Positions 1 to 7,592 of a DNA stretch of 64,000 nucleotides are shown here, in pieces. Position 1 is the stretch's first letter, and every line of letters begins with the position of its first letter. The stretch comes from Massilia aquatica (GTDB taxonomy: Bacteria; Pseudomonadota; Gammaproteobacteria; Burkholderiales; Burkholderiaceae_D). The stretch lies in the NCBI RefSeq assembly GCF_011682045.1, contig NZ_VVIW01000019.1, positions 52,609 to 116,608 on the forward strand. Reading direction: 5' to 3'. The notes below the pieces were generated by a model. It worked only from the letters and a program-made list of their open reading frames with translations, searched no databases and was not told the DNA's origin. A program made the translations under genes and the position numbers.

Positions 1-506
1 CGCACCGTCAGCTGCCCCTGCACCTCATATTCCTTCAGTTCGATCAGTTTGCCCTTGTCGACCGGCTGGCGCTCGATGCGCAAGGTGTTGCTGGTGATAT
101 CGTTTTTCACCACGAAACCGCCATGGCTGGCGACCGTGTCCTCGATGCCGAGCGCGGCGACATACACATCCTTGACGCGGAAGCTGGCTTTGGCGGTGCG
201 GATGAACTTGCGTTCGCCATCGTTGTAGACAATCCCGCTGCCGGCCAGCTGCTGGGCGGCGCTGGCCGTGGTAACGCTCGGGGCGGGCGTGTCGGGCGTG
301 TCGGGCGGGGCTGGCTTGGCCTCGTTGCTGCCCACCGGCATGTTGGTCGAGACCGCCTCCCTGGCTCGCGGGGCGGCAGGCGCAGCCTCCGCATGCAATT
401 CCACGGCTTGCTCCACCGGGGCCTCGGCCTTTTTTGAACAGGCTGTCATCAGGGCCAGCAGGGTAATGCAGCCGGCAAGGCGCGCGGCGGAGGTGAGGGC
501 AGTCAT
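1..506 (-). CDS. DUF4349-type lipoprotein, 3' end cut by window edge
   Basis: Reads on the minus strand from an ATG at 506 and stays open to the window edge, so the C-terminus is missing. The N-terminus is a lipoprotein signal ending LMTAC (Cys about residue 23). A low-complexity Ala/Pro/Glu linker follows to about residue 80. The stretch from IVYNDGERKFIRTAKASFRV through the GGFV segment resembles the start of DUF4349, whose members are membrane-anchored proteins with a predicted coiled coil and no settled function. The coiled coil and transmembrane segment usually found at the C-terminus would lie outside the window. Family assignment is by recognition of pattern only. Confidence 0.75.
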   Translation of the reverse strand, partial: MTALTSAARLAGCITLLALMTACSKKAEAPVEQAVELHAEAAPAAPRAREAVSTNMPVGSNEAKPAPPDTPDTPAPSVTTASAAQQLAGSGIVYNDGERKFIRTAKASFRVKDVYVAALGIEDTVASHGGFVVKNDITSNTLRIERQPVDKGKLIELKEYEVQGQLTV

Positions 507-611
507 GTGATCCTTGGTGATTGTTTGAAACGGCGCAGGGCCGGCCAGGAGCGTGGCATCCTTGCGTCAGGTAAACGGGGGAGCGGACAAAAAGGGGTTA
601 AACGCTGCGGC

Positions 612-638
612 GGGCAATGCGGGCAATGCGGGCAAGGC
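612..638. repeat. 9-bp tandem repeat, three units
   Basis: GGGCAATGC occurs at 612-620 and 621-629, then the variant GGGCAAGGC at 630-638. It lies in the 164 bp gap between the DUF4349 gene and the end of the next minus-strand gene. No coding function is evident. Confidence 0.6.
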
Positions 639-670
639 GGGGCGCGTGGCGGCGCCCGCCGACAGGGCGA

Positions 671-1303
671 TCAGGCGGCCTTGCGCGCGCCCGGCAGGCG
701 TTGCAGGGCACGGGTTTGCAGCGTGCCATCGTGCTGGTCGCAGCGGGCGCGCAGCACGGCCAGGTCGACCAGGAAGGGCTGGCTGACGGCGTCGTCGAGC
801 GTGCGCGTGTACCACGACGGGTCGAGCGGGTCGTTGCTCTGCGCGCGGACGCGCTCGTCGATGTCGGCCTGCAAACTGGCGCGGCAGCGGTACGGATCGA
901 GGGCCACGCCGAAATGGCGCTGCATCATGTCGCGTACCTGGGCGCTCTCTTTGCGAACGACTTTTTTGTCGTAAATATAGGAGCCGATCGCGGCGGCGGC
1001 GGACAAGGCCATGATGAGTCCGCAGATTACCTTGCCCAACATGCCATCGACCGTCTCGAAAACGTCGAACGCGATCAGGGCGATCACGAACGCCAGCGGC
1101 ATCCAGATGCGCAGGTAGGCGCACAGGATCGAGCGCCCATCCATGCTGGTCAGTTCGTACGAGGTGCCACTCTTGGCGTCGACGTAATGGCTGCTCATCG
1201 GGATCAGCGGCAGGTAATACAGGTGACCGAAAACGGTTTTTACCGTCGTCGTGCCGACTTTGTCGACCGCGCCATACGTACGTTTGCCCCAGATGATGAA
1301 CAT
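671..1303 (-). CDS. hypothetical membrane protein, 210 aa
   Basis: Not recognised as a named family. The N-terminal 60 residues are soluble and basic, containing KTVFGHLYYLPLIPM and a short SMDGRS segment. Two hydrophobic segments follow: about residues 65-82 (IWMPLAFVIALIAFDVF) and 90-110 (VICGLIMALSAAAAIGSYIY). A soluble, Arg/Asp-rich C-terminal half of about 100 residues completes it. This topology, with a small beta-rich head, two helices and a cytoplasmic tail, is common in uncharacterised proteobacterial inner-membrane proteins. It stands alone: the AT-rich 1304-1609 region upstream separates it from the divergent LprI-like gene. Coding statistics (G/C third positions) support a real gene. 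Confidence 0.7.
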   Translation of the reverse strand: MFIIWGKRTYGAVDKVGTTTVKTVFGHLYYLPLIPMSSHYVDAKSGTSYELTSMDGRSILCAYLRIWMPLAFVIALIAFDVFETVDGMLGKVICGLIMALSAAAAIGSYIYDKKVVRKESAQVRDMMQRHFGVALDPYRCRASLQADIDERVRAQSNDPLDPSWYTRTLDDAVSQPFLVDLAVLRARCDQHDGTLQTRALQRLPGARKAA

Positions 1304-1609
1304 GTTTTTCCCGATAATTTAATGCAACTTTGTGTGCTGCGGACATACAGTATGACGCGCTTGGACTTATTGCTCAATCAACAAGCAGAGACTTGGTTAA
1401 GTTATGACGCTGGCCCATCGAATATTATGCAAAAATACAACATTTATGTGTAGTAAAGGCGTTTTAGCTGACACTGCCATAGTGCGGGGAGATTCCCAGT
1501 TTTCTAAATGTTGGCATTTCTGTCATGGCAGGTGCTATTCTTGCTTTGCGCTGGCATGTCACGCGCAATCACATCAGTACGCAATCGTACAAAAAGGAAT
1601 CAGCAGAAC

Positions 1610-2062
1610 ATGCGTACCGTATCCGCCCTTGTATTCATGGCCTGTTTCACGGCGGCACTCGTCGCCATCGAAGCCACGGCGGCCCAACCGCCCGCAGTGG
1701 CAACACACGCCGTTGCAGCCCAAAAATGCGGTGAGTTTTCGCACACCGGCGGGCGCCAGTGCTTCCGCAAATTGCTTGCCGAGAGCACGGTATCGTTGAA
1801 GAAGGCCGAGGCCGATGCACTCGCCAAAATCGCTCAGTGGTTCGAAAACGACCGCTATAAAAATGTTGCCCGGACCAGGATGCGGGCCGCCGGCGCGTCC
1901 TTTGCGCGCTACCGCGCGGCCAGGTGCGCCTATCTCGCCGCGCTGCACGGCGACACCCGCGACATCAGCCGGCTTGCTTGCCTGGCTGACATGAATGCCG
2001 AACGCGTGCTGGAACTGACGCGCAATACGCACGATCTGCCTTCCGACTCGGAGCTCGAATAG
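1610..2062 (+). CDS. LprI/DUF1311-like secreted protein (copy 1 of 3)
   Basis: 150 aa. A signal peptide (MRTVSALVFMACFTAALVAI...) is followed by an LprI-like domain with four cysteines: CGEFSHTGGRQC (C-x10-C) and RC...LAC near the C-terminus, probably two disulfides. The closing segment FARYRAARCAYL...LACLADMNAERV is characteristic of the family; LprI of Mycobacterium inhibits lysozyme, but most members are untested. I chose ATG 1610 because AAAAAGGA sits 11 nt upstream and a clean signal peptide follows. An in-frame ATG at 1508 would add 34 residues carrying a second hydrophobic stretch and is less likely. The stop (ends 2062) overlaps the next reading frame, so copies 1 and 2 are probably co-transcribed. 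Confidence 0.8.
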   Translation: MRTVSALVFMACFTAALVAIEATAAQPPAVATHAVAAQKCGEFSHTGGRQCFRKLLAESTVSLKKAEADALAKIAQWFENDRYKNVARTRMRAAGASFARYRAARCAYLAALHGDTRDISRLACLADMNAERVLELTRNTHDLPSDSELE

Positions 2063-2520
2063 TGCAAAATTTCATTACGCTGCGCCATGGCGCCGCTCAT
2101 ATCGCCCTGATGCTTCTGTGCGCGCTACTGCTTGTGCTGCCAGCGCGCGCCGCCGCGCCTGAGCGGTTCGACCCGTTCGACGACTGCGATTCCTATTCAA
2201 TGGCGGACAAGCACGAGTGCATTGCCAAACTGGCCAAAAGCAGCGCGCTGGCGCTGGAGAAGGCCGAGGCAAAAGCGGCCGCCGCCATCGCCCGGCCGGA
2301 TGGCAAGGCCAGAAACGTCAAGCAGGCCAGGGCCAGGCTCAAGGCATCGAGCGCGGCATTCTCCGCGTACCGCGTGGATCAATGCGCGTTCGCCATGGCC
2401 ACCATCGGCGGCGGCGCCGGCGATGCGCGCGATACCACCCGGCTCACTTGCCTGGCCCGAAAAAACCTGCAACGCGCGCAGGAACTGGCGCGCGAGACGG
2501 ACACTGTGTCAAGCGAATAA
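2062..2520 (+). CDS. LprI/DUF1311-like secreted protein (copy 2 of 3)
   Basis: 152 aa, starting at the last base of copy 1 as a GTG (GTGCAAAATTTC) with no ATG nearby. Signal peptide: HIALMLLCALLLVLPARAAA. The mature domain repeats the pattern of copy 1: CDSYSMADKHEC (C-x10-C), a Lys/Ala-rich helix, then FSAYRVDQCAFAM and LTCLARKNLQRAQEL. Expected to be periplasmic with two disulfides. Function is unproven; the family includes a lysozyme inhibitor. Base overlap with copy 1 points to translational coupling. A hairpin with a short T-rich tail follows directly at 2521. Confidence 0.8.
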   Translation: MQNFITLRHGAAHIALMLLCALLLVLPARAAAPERFDPFDDCDSYSMADKHECIAKLAKSSALALEKAEAKAAAAIARPDGKARNVKQARARLKASSAAFSAYRVDQCAFAMATIGGGAGDARDTTRLTCLARKNLQRAQELARETDTVSSE

Positions 2521-2542
2521 GCCACGCCGATGTGGCTGTTTT
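2521..2542 (+). terminator. possible rho-independent terminator after LprI copies 1-2
   Basis: GCCAC (2521-2525), N6, GTGGC (2532-2536), then TGTTTTAT. A short 5-bp stem immediately after the stop codon; weak but well placed. Confidence 0.4.
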
Positions 2543-2552
2543 ATATTGAATC

Positions 2553-2580
2553 TTGGTATTTCTGTCAATTCCGATAAAAT
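2553..2580 (+). promoter_or_regulatory. candidate sigma70 promoter upstream of yggL
   Basis: TTGGTA (2553-2558), 16-nt spacer, TAAAAT (2575-2580), within a locally AT-rich stretch. Predicted by eye. Confidence 0.35.
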
Positions 2581-2822
2581 GCGTGCAAGGGGTTGTTGTT
2601 TTGGTGATGTCTCAGAAGAAACTTCATGCATGACGAGGAGAAGGGGCGGCAAGGCCCGGGCAACTCGCCGGACAGCGCCGTTCTGGATTTCTGCAATTGC
2701 AACATCCAGACACCCGTAGTGTGGACGCCATCAACCGGCGTATCCTCAAACAAGGCTGTGCGAGCCTGGACCGGGCGCAGTGCGCCGGGAACCATGCCAA
2801 TGGCCCAGATGGAGAACAGAAG

Positions 2823-3170
2823 ATGCTTCGTGCCAACGAGCGCCTCAACCAGCGCCAAGGGAAAAAACACTATATCGGTGAATGCCAGGAGTTCACCTTT
2901 GCCGTCGAAGCGCGTTTTCGCGGCGTACCGGACCGCGACAAGCTGTTCGCGATGATGGACGATTTCATCGACATTGCGATCGAAGGCAATGGCCTGGTCT
3001 TCGGTGGCGGCTTGAGCGACGCCTTGCGTGGCTGGGTGTCGGCGGGCGCGGGATCGGCGCCCTTGGGCGAGGAACATCGGACCCTGATCAGCGATTGGCT
3101 GACGCGGCAAGCCTTGCTGGAAGATGTGCTTGTCAGCCCGTTGCAGGACGCTTGGGAAGAGCTCGGCTGA
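2823..3170 (+). CDS. yggL: YggL-family (DUF469) 50S ribosome-binding protein
   Basis: 115 aa, close to the 108 aa of E. coli YggL. The conserved path is present: basic N-terminus (NERLNQRQGKKHY), then IGECQEFTFAVEARF, DDFIDIAIEGNGLVFGGG, and a C-terminal EEHRTLISDWL...LQDAWEEL. YggL binds the 50S subunit; its exact role is unclear. Start chosen at ATG 2823, which gives the family length; an upstream in-frame start at 2697 would add 42 residues unrelated to the family. It interrupts the set of LprI-like genes on the same strand but is not functionally linked to them in any known way. Confidence 0.8.
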   Translation: MLRANERLNQRQGKKHYIGECQEFTFAVEARFRGVPDRDKLFAMMDDFIDIAIEGNGLVFGGGLSDALRGWVSAGAGSAPLGEEHRTLISDWLTRQALLEDVLVSPLQDAWEELG

Positions 3171-3248
3171 TCGATGCGCGCTGGCGTGGAACGCGGGTGC
3201 GCAAGAGCGCGCCATGTGCACAACGTATTTGAACGAGAGGAAAGCGCA

Positions 3249-3692
3249 ATGCGCTTCTTGACGACGTATTTGTTGATGGCGCTGGGCATGGCCCCGGTAT
3301 GCCAGGCGGGCGAACGCGCCGCCGCGCCGGAGTCGGTCAAAACTGCCATGGAAACATGCGACCAATTCTCGCAGGCCGATATACGGGAGTGTCTCGGCAT
3401 GCATGCGTGGAAAAGCGCCACCTTGCTGAAAAACGCGCAAGCCGGGGCGCTCGCGGCGCTCGGCAAATGGGATGAGGATGAGGGGTATGTCACGGCGGCG
3501 AGGGCGAGACTCAAGCAAGCCAACACGGCGTTCGCGCGTTACCGTGACGCGCAGTGCGGCTTTGCGACCTCGCTCGCCGGTGGCGCTGCCGGCAATTCAC
3601 ACGAGAGCAGCCGGCTCGCTTGCGTGGCCGACCTGAACACGCAGCGCGCGCAGAGATTGACGAGCGACGCCAAGTCGTTGCCGCCTCGCTAA
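3249..3692 (+). CDS. LprI/DUF1311-like secreted protein (copy 3 of 3)
   Basis: 147 aa. Signal peptide MRFLTTYLLMALGMAPVCQA, then the same architecture as the two upstream copies: CDQFSQADIREC (C-x10-C), an Ala/Lys helix, FARYRDAQCGFATSL and LACVADLNTQRAQRL. It has an extra GG-rich turn between the last two cysteines, as in copy 2. ATG 3249 is preceded by a GAGAGGAAA ribosome-binding site. It is separated from copies 1 and 2 by yggL, so this is a dispersed tandem family. Periplasmic location is predicted; lysozyme inhibition is possible by homology only. Confidence 0.8.
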   Translation: MRFLTTYLLMALGMAPVCQAGERAAAPESVKTAMETCDQFSQADIRECLGMHAWKSATLLKNAQAGALAALGKWDEDEGYVTAARARLKQANTAFARYRDAQCGFATSLAGGAAGNSHESSRLACVADLNTQRAQRLTSDAKSLPPR

Positions 3693-3757
3693 TCGGTGTG
3701 CGGGCAGGGCGCCTTGCGTGCCAGACCGGCCGACGTTGCGCGCGACGAATGCACTCG

Positions 3758-3791
3758 CTGAGCGGCCTCGTCAGTGCCCGAGGCCGCTCAG
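3758..3791. terminator. bidirectional hairpin terminator between convergent genes
   Basis: Perfect 13-bp arms: CTGAGCGGCCTCG (3758-3770), 8-nt loop, CGAGGCCGCTCAG (3779-3791). It lies between the stop of LprI copy 3 and the stop of the convergent cupin gene, and its right arm runs into the cupin stop codon. No strong U-tract on either side. Confidence 0.6.
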
Positions 3792-4111
3792 AGATCGACA
3801 ATCACCAGGCTGCCATGGCTGCCCGCCAGCACGGCATGGCCGGTGCCGGCCTCGACCAGGTACATGCTTCCGGCCTCGACCGTTACAGCCGCCCCCGCCA
3901 CTTCCAGCAGCATGCGCCCCGAGACGACCAGCAGCGCCTCGTTATAGTCGTGGGTTTCCTCGCCGTAGGCCAGCTCGTCCATCCTGAGCAGTTTTACGCG
4001 GGCTGGGCCGACCTGGCCCAGCACCTGGGATTGCCAGGCAGCCGGCAGTGCGCCGGCAAGGCCGGCCAAATCGAATAAAGGCAACAGCGGCTCCATTGAA
4101 GGTGATTCCAT
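3788..4111 (-). CDS. small cupin-domain protein
   Basis: 107 aa single-domain cupin. The second half shows the cupin fold signature: EETHDYNEALLVVSGRMLLEVAG, then VEAGSMYLVEAGTGHAVLAG. The first motif keeps a His (THDYNE) and the second a His (TGHAV). The usual metal-binding HxH...E...H set is therefore only partly present and metal binding is uncertain. The N-terminal 45 residues (LPLFDLAGLAGALP..WQSQVLGQVG) resemble cytoplasmic cupin_2 proteins. Substrate unknown. Transcribed divergently from the NADAR gene across a 104 bp AT-rich gap. An alternative start at 4096 would remove five residues. Confidence 0.75.
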   Translation of the reverse strand: MESPSMEPLLPLFDLAGLAGALPAAWQSQVLGQVGPARVKLLRMDELAYGEETHDYNEALLVVSGRMLLEVAGAAVTVEAGSMYLVEAGTGHAVLAGSHGSLVIVDL

Positions 4112-4151
4112 GCCCCTTGGGCATGGTCAGCGAAAATGCCAAAAAGGGATG

Positions 4152-4184
4152 TTGACGTGCTTTCCTGTCTGCACGCATTATAAT
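4152..4184 (+). promoter_or_regulatory. candidate promoter for the NADAR gene
   Basis: TTGACG (4152-4157), 18-nt spacer, CATTAT (4176-4181), overlapping a consensus TATAAT at 4179-4184. The gene starts at 4216. Confidence 0.5.
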
Positions 4185-4215
4185 ATCGAATCTATAACAT
4201 TTCTGTGGCAGGGCG

Positions 4216-4659
4216 ATGGCGAAGGACATTTATTTTTTCGGCAAGGACGGCCGCTACGCCGCCTTGTCCAACTTCGCCGGCAGCGCATTTTCCCTTGACG
4301 GTCATGCGTGGCGCACGATGGAGCACTATTTCCAGGCGATGAAATTCGAAGGCAGCCCGCAGTTCGAGCGCATTCTCGGGTGCGGTTCGCCCAAGCAGGC
4401 CAAGGACCTCGGCCAGAGCCGCGCCACCCCGATCCGGCGCGACTGGGACGACGTGAAAGAAGACATCATGCTGCGCGGCCTGCGCCAGAAATTCCAGGAC
4501 CCTGCGCTGCGCGCGCTGCTGCTCGGCACCGGCAAGAAGCGCCTCATCGAAGACTCGCCCTACGACAGTTACTGGGGCATCGGCCCGAACGGCAAAGGCA
4601 AGAACCGGCTGGGCGAATTGCTGATGCGGCTGCGCCAGGAACTGTCCACCAGCGCCTGA
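4216..4659 (+). CDS. NADAR-family N-glycosidase (YbiA-like)
   Basis: 147 aa, full-length NADAR domain. Conserved blocks are visible: FFGKDGRYAALSNFAGSAF near the N-terminus, TMEHYFQAMKF around residue 36-46, and the C-terminal signature EDSPYDSYWGIGPNGKGKN followed by RLGELLM. E. coli YbiA removes the ribose from damaged riboflavin-pathway intermediates; other NADAR proteins act on ADP-ribosylated substrates, including some in phage conflict. Here it is a single gene with its own promoter-like sequence and no obvious toxin or phage neighbours, so a housekeeping role is the simpler reading. The ribosome-binding site (GCAGGGCG) is weak. Confidence 0.85.
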   Translation: MAKDIYFFGKDGRYAALSNFAGSAFSLDGHAWRTMEHYFQAMKFEGSPQFERILGCGSPKQAKDLGQSRATPIRRDWDDVKEDIMLRGLRQKFQDPALRALLLGTGKKRLIEDSPYDSYWGIGPNGKGKNRLGELLMRLRQELSTSA

Positions 4660-4818
4660 GAATGCCTCCCGGCATGCGGCGCCGTCTCTGTGCTGGCACA
4701 GGCGGCGCGCTGACACTGGCCAAACAAGGACTGCCTCGCCTCCCGTACGCTGGGTTCAGGTCCAGGACGCCAGCGCGCGTGCCTGCCTGTCCCTTGAACG
4801 TGTATGAGGAGAACCAAA

Positions 4819-5292
4819 ATGGCACTGCAAGCAATGTGGGTCCCTGGCTACGTGGCCCAGGTCGAAATTCCCGGCAACACGCGTCTGCGCCTGGTCAATG
4901 GCATACCCTGGACCGATGTGACCGGCCTGCGGGTCGGCTGGGGCACCACCTTCCGCGGCGCGGCCAACCAGACCAACTGGTTTCACTTCGCCATTCCCAC
5001 CCCGGTGATCACCGACGGCAAGCGGGTGACCCTGGACCGCGTGTTCGTCCTGTACAACGCCAGCCCCGGCGCCCGGGTGGAAGCTGCCCATATCTGGGAC
5101 GGTCCCAACCGGATCCGCAATTATGATGGCTTGAACCTGACCGGCAACCATGGCGCCGGCATCGATGCCGCCAACACCTGGGCCGGTGGCGGCGGACCGG
5201 TATTCTGGGGCATTGGCGTCTCGATCCTGGTGCGCTTCACCAGCGAGGCCAACATCCATTTCACCACCGCCGGCGGCGACTTTACCTCGTAA
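4819..5292 (+). CDS. hypothetical protein, possibly DUF6623 family
   Basis: 157 aa. I recognise the opening MALQAMWVPG and the motif FRGAANQTNWFHFAIPTPVI, followed by AHIWDGPNRIRNYDGLNLTG and VFWGIGVSILVRF, as similar to a family I recall as DUF6623; this is from memory and unverified. No signal peptide. The sequence is beta-rich with many Trp/Phe/Asn residues, suggesting a beta-sandwich. ATG 4819 is chosen because GAGGAGAACC lies just upstream; an in-frame ATG at 4804 would place that site inside the gene. It ends 21 bp before the stop of the convergent large gene. No function can be assigned. Confidence 0.65.
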   Translation: MALQAMWVPGYVAQVEIPGNTRLRLVNGIPWTDVTGLRVGWGTTFRGAANQTNWFHFAIPTPVITDGKRVTLDRVFVLYNASPGARVEAAHIWDGPNRIRNYDGLNLTGNHGAGIDAANTWAGGGGPVFWGIGVSILVRFTSEANIHFTTAGGDFTS

Positions 5293-5313
5293 GCGCCCTG
5301 GCCGGACCAAGGC

Positions 5314-7587
5314 TCAATAGAAATATTTGGTCGCCTTGGTCCATTTACTCGCCGGATAGTACTTGTGCGCCACCTCGTACGCCTCGCGAGAATAGCGCGC
5401 GCGCAACTGCTTCGCTTCGGGCACATCCGTGCCGTACGGGCATTCCATGCGCGTGGACGCCACCAGGAAGTGCAGCGCTTTGGGCGCTTCTTCATCGGCT
5501 GGTTTGGTGCGCGCCCATGCCAGCAGGGTAGGCGCGAGAAATTCCGTGCGCAGGGGCAGGCGCAGCAGCGCTTCCTGCTCCTTGGCGGCCGCCAGCGTTT
5601 GCTGCGCGCTTAAAAAGCGTGGGGCCGGCGCGCCGGTGCGCACCACCACCGGCCCATCGCCCCATTCTTGCCTGCAACCCCAGTAGCGCTTTTTCTCGTC
5701 CTTGTCGAACACGGCCGGCTGCAACTCCGGCGTGTTGACCAGGATTAGCGCGCCGGCCAGCTTGCGCTGTTCGCCGCTGGCCGCCTTGCGGTAGCGCTGG
5801 TACAGATGCGCGGTGCTCTTGCGCGGTTTGGCGAGCGCGTCGAGCAGGCTCAATGCGGTCTCTTCATCGCCCGCGATCAGGGCCCGCGCCAGCATGCTTT
5901 CTTCCAGCTGCGTTTTCGAGGCTGGCGGCAACAGCGGATGCTTGCGCAGCACGTTCAGTTCGGCCAGCGACAGGTGGCGCCAGACGGCCACGTCGAAATC
6001 GTCGTCGGTCGCGGTCAGGCTGGCCTGGCCCGGCGCGGCGTCGATCGGTTCGCCATGCTCGATCGGATCGATGCGGCGCGGCGCCGCTTTCAGGAAGCCG
6101 TCGAGCGTGCCGGCCGAGAGCATCTTGAGCGCCAGGAAACGGTTGCTGGTGGCGACCGACATCTGCTTGCCCTGGGTGGCCAGCAGACGGTCGATATCCT
6201 GGTCGGCGCGCTCGCCGTCGCGCTCGGCCAGCGCCAGGCGCGCCAGGTGGTATTGCAGGCTCTGGTACAAAGGATGCGTGGCCGGGACGGCGGACGCCGC
6301 CTTGCGCTCGGCCGCGCTCAGGTCGTTGCGGCGGGCGAGGGTCAGCAGCGGCGCCAGCCAGACCGGATCGGCCTGCTTGAGCCAGCTCTTGCGCAGGGTA
6401 TCGAGCGCGGCCACCCGTTGCGCTTCCAGCAGCGGGCTGCGTTCGGAAGCCCATTCTTCCAGCACCGTGTCGGCCTGCATGCTGGCGATCCACGCCGTCA
6501 TCGGTTCCTTCGCGGTCATGGTAATGCTGCGCGGCAGCTTGTCCATCAGCACCAGGTAGTCGCTCAGCATGCGTGCGGTATCGGGGCCGAACGGTTCCTT
6601 GTCGAGCGCGCGCGCCAGTGCCGCCAGGCGCGCGGCCGGATCGAGCCGCGCTTCCACCAGGGTGGTCATCTGCCGGGCCGGCGCCGACGTGTGGGCCAGC
6701 GCATCGAGTTCCTTCTTCGCTTGCGCCAGGGCCTCGACCCGCTCGCGCGCCGCCGGCCTCTCGTCCAGCGGGAAGTCGAGCGTGGCCTTGCGGATCAGGG
6801 TGCGCGCGGCAAGGTAGGGCGCCAGCGCGTGCCACGGCGACGCCGGTTCGCGCGCGATTTGCTGGAACCCGCTGCGCGCCTGGTCGAAGTTGCGCGCGTA
6901 AAAATGGGCGGCGGCGTTCTGGTAGGCATGGTCGTGGCGCAGCCAGTCGGGCGCGCCGGCCGGCGGCGGCGGCGGCAGCTTGACCACCCGTTTCGGCACC
7001 GGTTTGTCCCAGTCGTGCTGCGGTTCGGCGCAGTTGGCGAACACCGCATCCTGGCCTTGCAGCCACAGCTTGAACCAGGCGTCCGGCTTGCCGCCCGCTG
7101 CCAGCCCGGCGCGCGCGGCCATGGTCAGGCCGGCTTGCTTGAACGCATCCGGATGGCAGTTCAGATACGGGTCGCCGCGCGCGGCGACGCCGCTCACGTC
7201 GATCTCCATCGCGGCCGGCAGCGCCACTTGCGCCGCCAGCGGCGCGCGCGCAGCCAGCCAGCTGGCCGGGCCGGGACTGTCCATGCCGGCCTGGCTCCAC
7301 TCGCTGGTCGGGCCCACATGCCAGGTATCGATGTTGAGCGCCGCCACCTGTTGTTTGGTGAGCGGCCGTGCGCGCGCCGCCTGGTAGGCCAGGTAGTGGT
7401 AGAGGCGCCAGTAGCTGCCCGGCACCACGCCCAGGTTACCGGCGGCGAACAGTGCGGCATTGGCGGGCTGGAATTCGGAAGCGAAGCGGCTGGTCTGGTA
7501 CATATCGCCACCGCTGGCCGAGGCCGGCGTGGCGCAGGTCCACAACAGGGCGGAAGCGAGCAGGGAACAAGTGCGGGAAAGACGCAT
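5314..7587 (-). CDS. large secreted protein of unknown function, 757 aa
   Basis: Begins with a clear signal peptide (MRLSRTCSLLASALLWTCATPASASGG), so it is probably periplasmic or outer-membrane associated. The body is mostly alpha-helical, rich in Ala, Leu and Arg, with repeated helix-pair character (for example RARVEALAQAKKELDALA, then TLDGFLKAAPRR) that looks TPR-like or solenoid-like. Few cysteines; conserved-looking aromatic segments at the N-terminus (SYWRLYHYLAYQAARA) and C-terminus (KYYPASKWTKATKYFY). The DUF3142 gene ends 5 bp upstream on the same strand, so the two form an operon and may act together. I do not recognise an enzymatic motif. Confidence 0.75.
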   Translation of the reverse strand: MRLSRTCSLLASALLWTCATPASASGGDMYQTSRFASEFQPANAALFAAGNLGVVPGSYWRLYHYLAYQAARARPLTKQQVAALNIDTWHVGPTSEWSQAGMDSPGPASWLAARAPLAAQVALPAAMEIDVSGVAARGDPYLNCHPDAFKQAGLTMAARAGLAAGGKPDAWFKLWLQGQDAVFANCAEPQHDWDKPVPKRVVKLPPPPPAGAPDWLRHDHAYQNAAAHFYARNFDQARSGFQQIAREPASPWHALAPYLAARTLIRKATLDFPLDERPAARERVEALAQAKKELDALAHTSAPARQMTTLVEARLDPAARLAALARALDKEPFGPDTARMLSDYLVLMDKLPRSITMTAKEPMTAWIASMQADTVLEEWASERSPLLEAQRVAALDTLRKSWLKQADPVWLAPLLTLARRNDLSAAERKAASAVPATHPLYQSLQYHLARLALAERDGERADQDIDRLLATQGKQMSVATSNRFLALKMLSAGTLDGFLKAAPRRIDPIEHGEPIDAAPGQASLTATDDDFDVAVWRHLSLAELNVLRKHPLLPPASKTQLEESMLARALIAGDEETALSLLDALAKPRKSTAHLYQRYRKAASGEQRKLAGALILVNTPELQPAVFDKDEKKRYWGCRQEWGDGPVVVRTGAPAPRFLSAQQTLAAAKEQEALLRLPLRTEFLAPTLLAWARTKPADEEAPKALHFLVASTRMECPYGTDVPEAKQLRARYSREAYEVAHKYYPASKWTKATKYFY

Positions 7588-7592
7588 GATGA

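Larger units (their letters stand above)
2521..2822. other. intergenic region before yggL
   Basis: About 300 bp with no gene I can support. It holds the terminator-like hairpin at its start and a promoter-like pair at 2553-2580. The rest (2600-2820) is open in the yggL frame from 2697, but that extension carries no family-like sequence. Confidence 0.5.

Noticed and set aside
1508..1609. Upstream start for LprI copy 1 with a second hydrophobic stretch
   Set aside because: The start at 1610 has a better ribosome-binding site and its own complete signal peptide.
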